Shown here in pieces: positions 63,419 through 64,000 of a stretch of DNA of 64,000 bases. The translations under genes were made by a program, and so were the position numbers. Under the pieces are notes generated by a model, which worked only from the letters and a program-made list of their open reading frames with translations, had not been told where the DNA came from and made no database searches. Source of the stretch: Paenibacillus terrigena DSM 21567 (GTDB taxonomy: Bacteria > Bacillota > Bacilli > Paenibacillales > Paenibacillaceae); NCBI RefSeq assembly GCF_000374845.1, contig NZ_KB895413.1, forward strand, positions 434,001 to 498,000, in the 5' to 3' direction. The first letter of the stretch is position 1, and each line of letters begins with the position of its first letter.

Positions 63419-64000
63419 GCGTACACGCCAAAAATTATTGTTCATCTATAGCGGCATCATTGCGCTGATTCTCGTTATTATGGCGGCTTCTTTTTACTTC
63501 ATTTTATCGGGTGTTGTGAACAGGGATGAGCATAGTCGTCTAGAAAAGGCGGCAGAAAAAACGGTGCAGGAGTGGCTTCACCACACGACGGGCATCGGCA
63601 AGAGAGAAATTGATGATCATCGCCGTCCAGGCGGAATGGAATGGGAGTTCTTGCAGAATGACCAATTCGCCGTTGTGCACGATGACCGGGGGAAAATAAT
63701 CTCCACATCAGGCGTCCGCAATCCCCTTGTTGATGATGAAATCAACAAGCAGCTCGTCATGGGAGGGGATAGCTCTTCTTATATGCATATTGAGCGACAA
63801 GTGTCCGAATGCCGTAAAGTATATGCCGTTTACCAAGTAGCCGCCAATGATGGGAAGGGAAGCGTTATCTACATTGGTGAGGATATTAGCAAACAGATGA
63901 ATTTGCTGCGTGAAATGAAGTGGCTGTTATCGGGGTTAACCATCGTCCTTCTGCTTATTGCATCGGTGACAGGGTATATATTTGCAGGTCGGGCGATGGT
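63411..64000 (+). CDS. sensor histidine kinase (C-terminus outside window)
   Basis: The first ~196 residues are visible: membrane helix 1 (LLFIYSGIIALILVIMAASF), an extracytoplasmic sensor region of ~140 residues (YAVYQVAANDGKGSVIYIGEDIS resembles a PAS/Cache-like strand set) and helix 2 (LLSGLTIVLLLIASVTGYIF). HAMP, HisKA and HATPase_c should follow beyond base 64000. Overlap with the response regulator stop indicates translational coupling. Confidence 0.9.
   Translation, partial: MIKRTRQKLLFIYSGIIALILVIMAASFYFILSGVVNRDEHSRLEKAAEKTVQEWLHHTTGIGKREIDDHRRPGGMEWEFLQNDQFAVVHDDRGKIISTSGVRNPLVDDEINKQLVMGGDSSSYMHIERQVSECRKVYAVYQVAANDGKGSVIYIGEDISKQMNLLREMKWLLSGLTIVLLLIASVTGYIFAGRAM

Noticed and set aside
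1-64000. CRISPR array, prophage, integrase, tRNA or rRNA genes
   Set aside because: No regularly spaced repeats, phage proteins or RNA-gene landmarks were found on either strand.

Overview
The window reads as a chromosomal segment of a Paenibacillus-like member of the Bacillales (Gram-positive, moderate GC). The reasons are strong AGGAGG-type ribosome binding sites, frequent TTG/GTG starts, a proline T-box leader before proBA, cell-wall amidases with copper-amine-oxidase-like stalk domains, an S-layer-homology surface protein, a DynA-like double-headed dynamin and a parE-parC pair. No phage, integrase, transposase, CRISPR array, rRNA or tRNA gene is visible. The only mobile-looking DNA is a short palindromic repeat present twice, plus a related module in the proB leader.

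Layout. 1-2.6 kb: proA (cut by the window edge) and proB on the minus strand behind a T-box leader with a Pro specifier. 2.6-5.4 kb: mtnE and mtnU (methionine salvage) flanking a small secreted protein. 5.4-9.7 kb: a SEC-C protein, a membrane-anchored NagZ-type glycosidase and a LysR regulator divergent from leuCD (10.1-12.2 kb). 12.2-19 kb: a cell-envelope block with two tandemly duplicated N-acetylmuramoyl-L-alanine amidases, a GerMN lipoprotein and a 947-aa SLH protein. 19.1-23.9 kb: nth, a small unknown gene and the dynamin. 24.1-30.2 kb: a heterodimeric ABC exporter, then an AraC regulator divergent from a MATE exporter. 30.2-39.2 kb: SWIM-SNF2 helicase, FAD monooxygenase, purT, SGNH esterase and an ABC-2 transporter. 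39.2-43.7 kb: parE-parC. 43.8-48.2 kb: a 55-codon gene, a MarR regulator, and a minus-strand group of SAM methyltransferase, RluA pseudouridine synthase and CapA-like lipoprotein.

47.4-51.4 kb: an OmpR-type regulator divergent from its likely 7TM histidine kinase, an XRE repressor with a clear palindromic operator, and signal peptidase I behind an ECF-sigma-like promoter. 51.5-54.5 kb: a Fur-box-controlled flavodoxin followed by a protein that looks like a catalytically degenerate RecB/Cas4-type nuclease domain, a TIGR02206-like membrane protein, a second 55-codon gene and a SET-domain protein. 54.6-60.2 kb: DeoR plus an APH-like kinase, an AraC/GyrI regulator, a LysR regulator divergent from an ABM monooxygenase, and a DUF3626-like protein. 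60.3-64 kb: an FMN-binding protein, ApbE flavin transferase and RnfD/NqrB-like membrane protein, divergent from a two-component system whose binding sites seem visible as 11-bp-phased direct repeats in front of both units.

The observations most worth following are: (1) the 9.7/36.2 kb palindromic repeat, whose two arms change together between copies; (2) the stand-alone flavinylation module with its own two-component system; (3) the iron-controlled flavodoxin plus nuclease-like protein; (4) the ECF-like promoters of the amidases and of lepB. All assignments come from reading motifs by eye; no database search was run.
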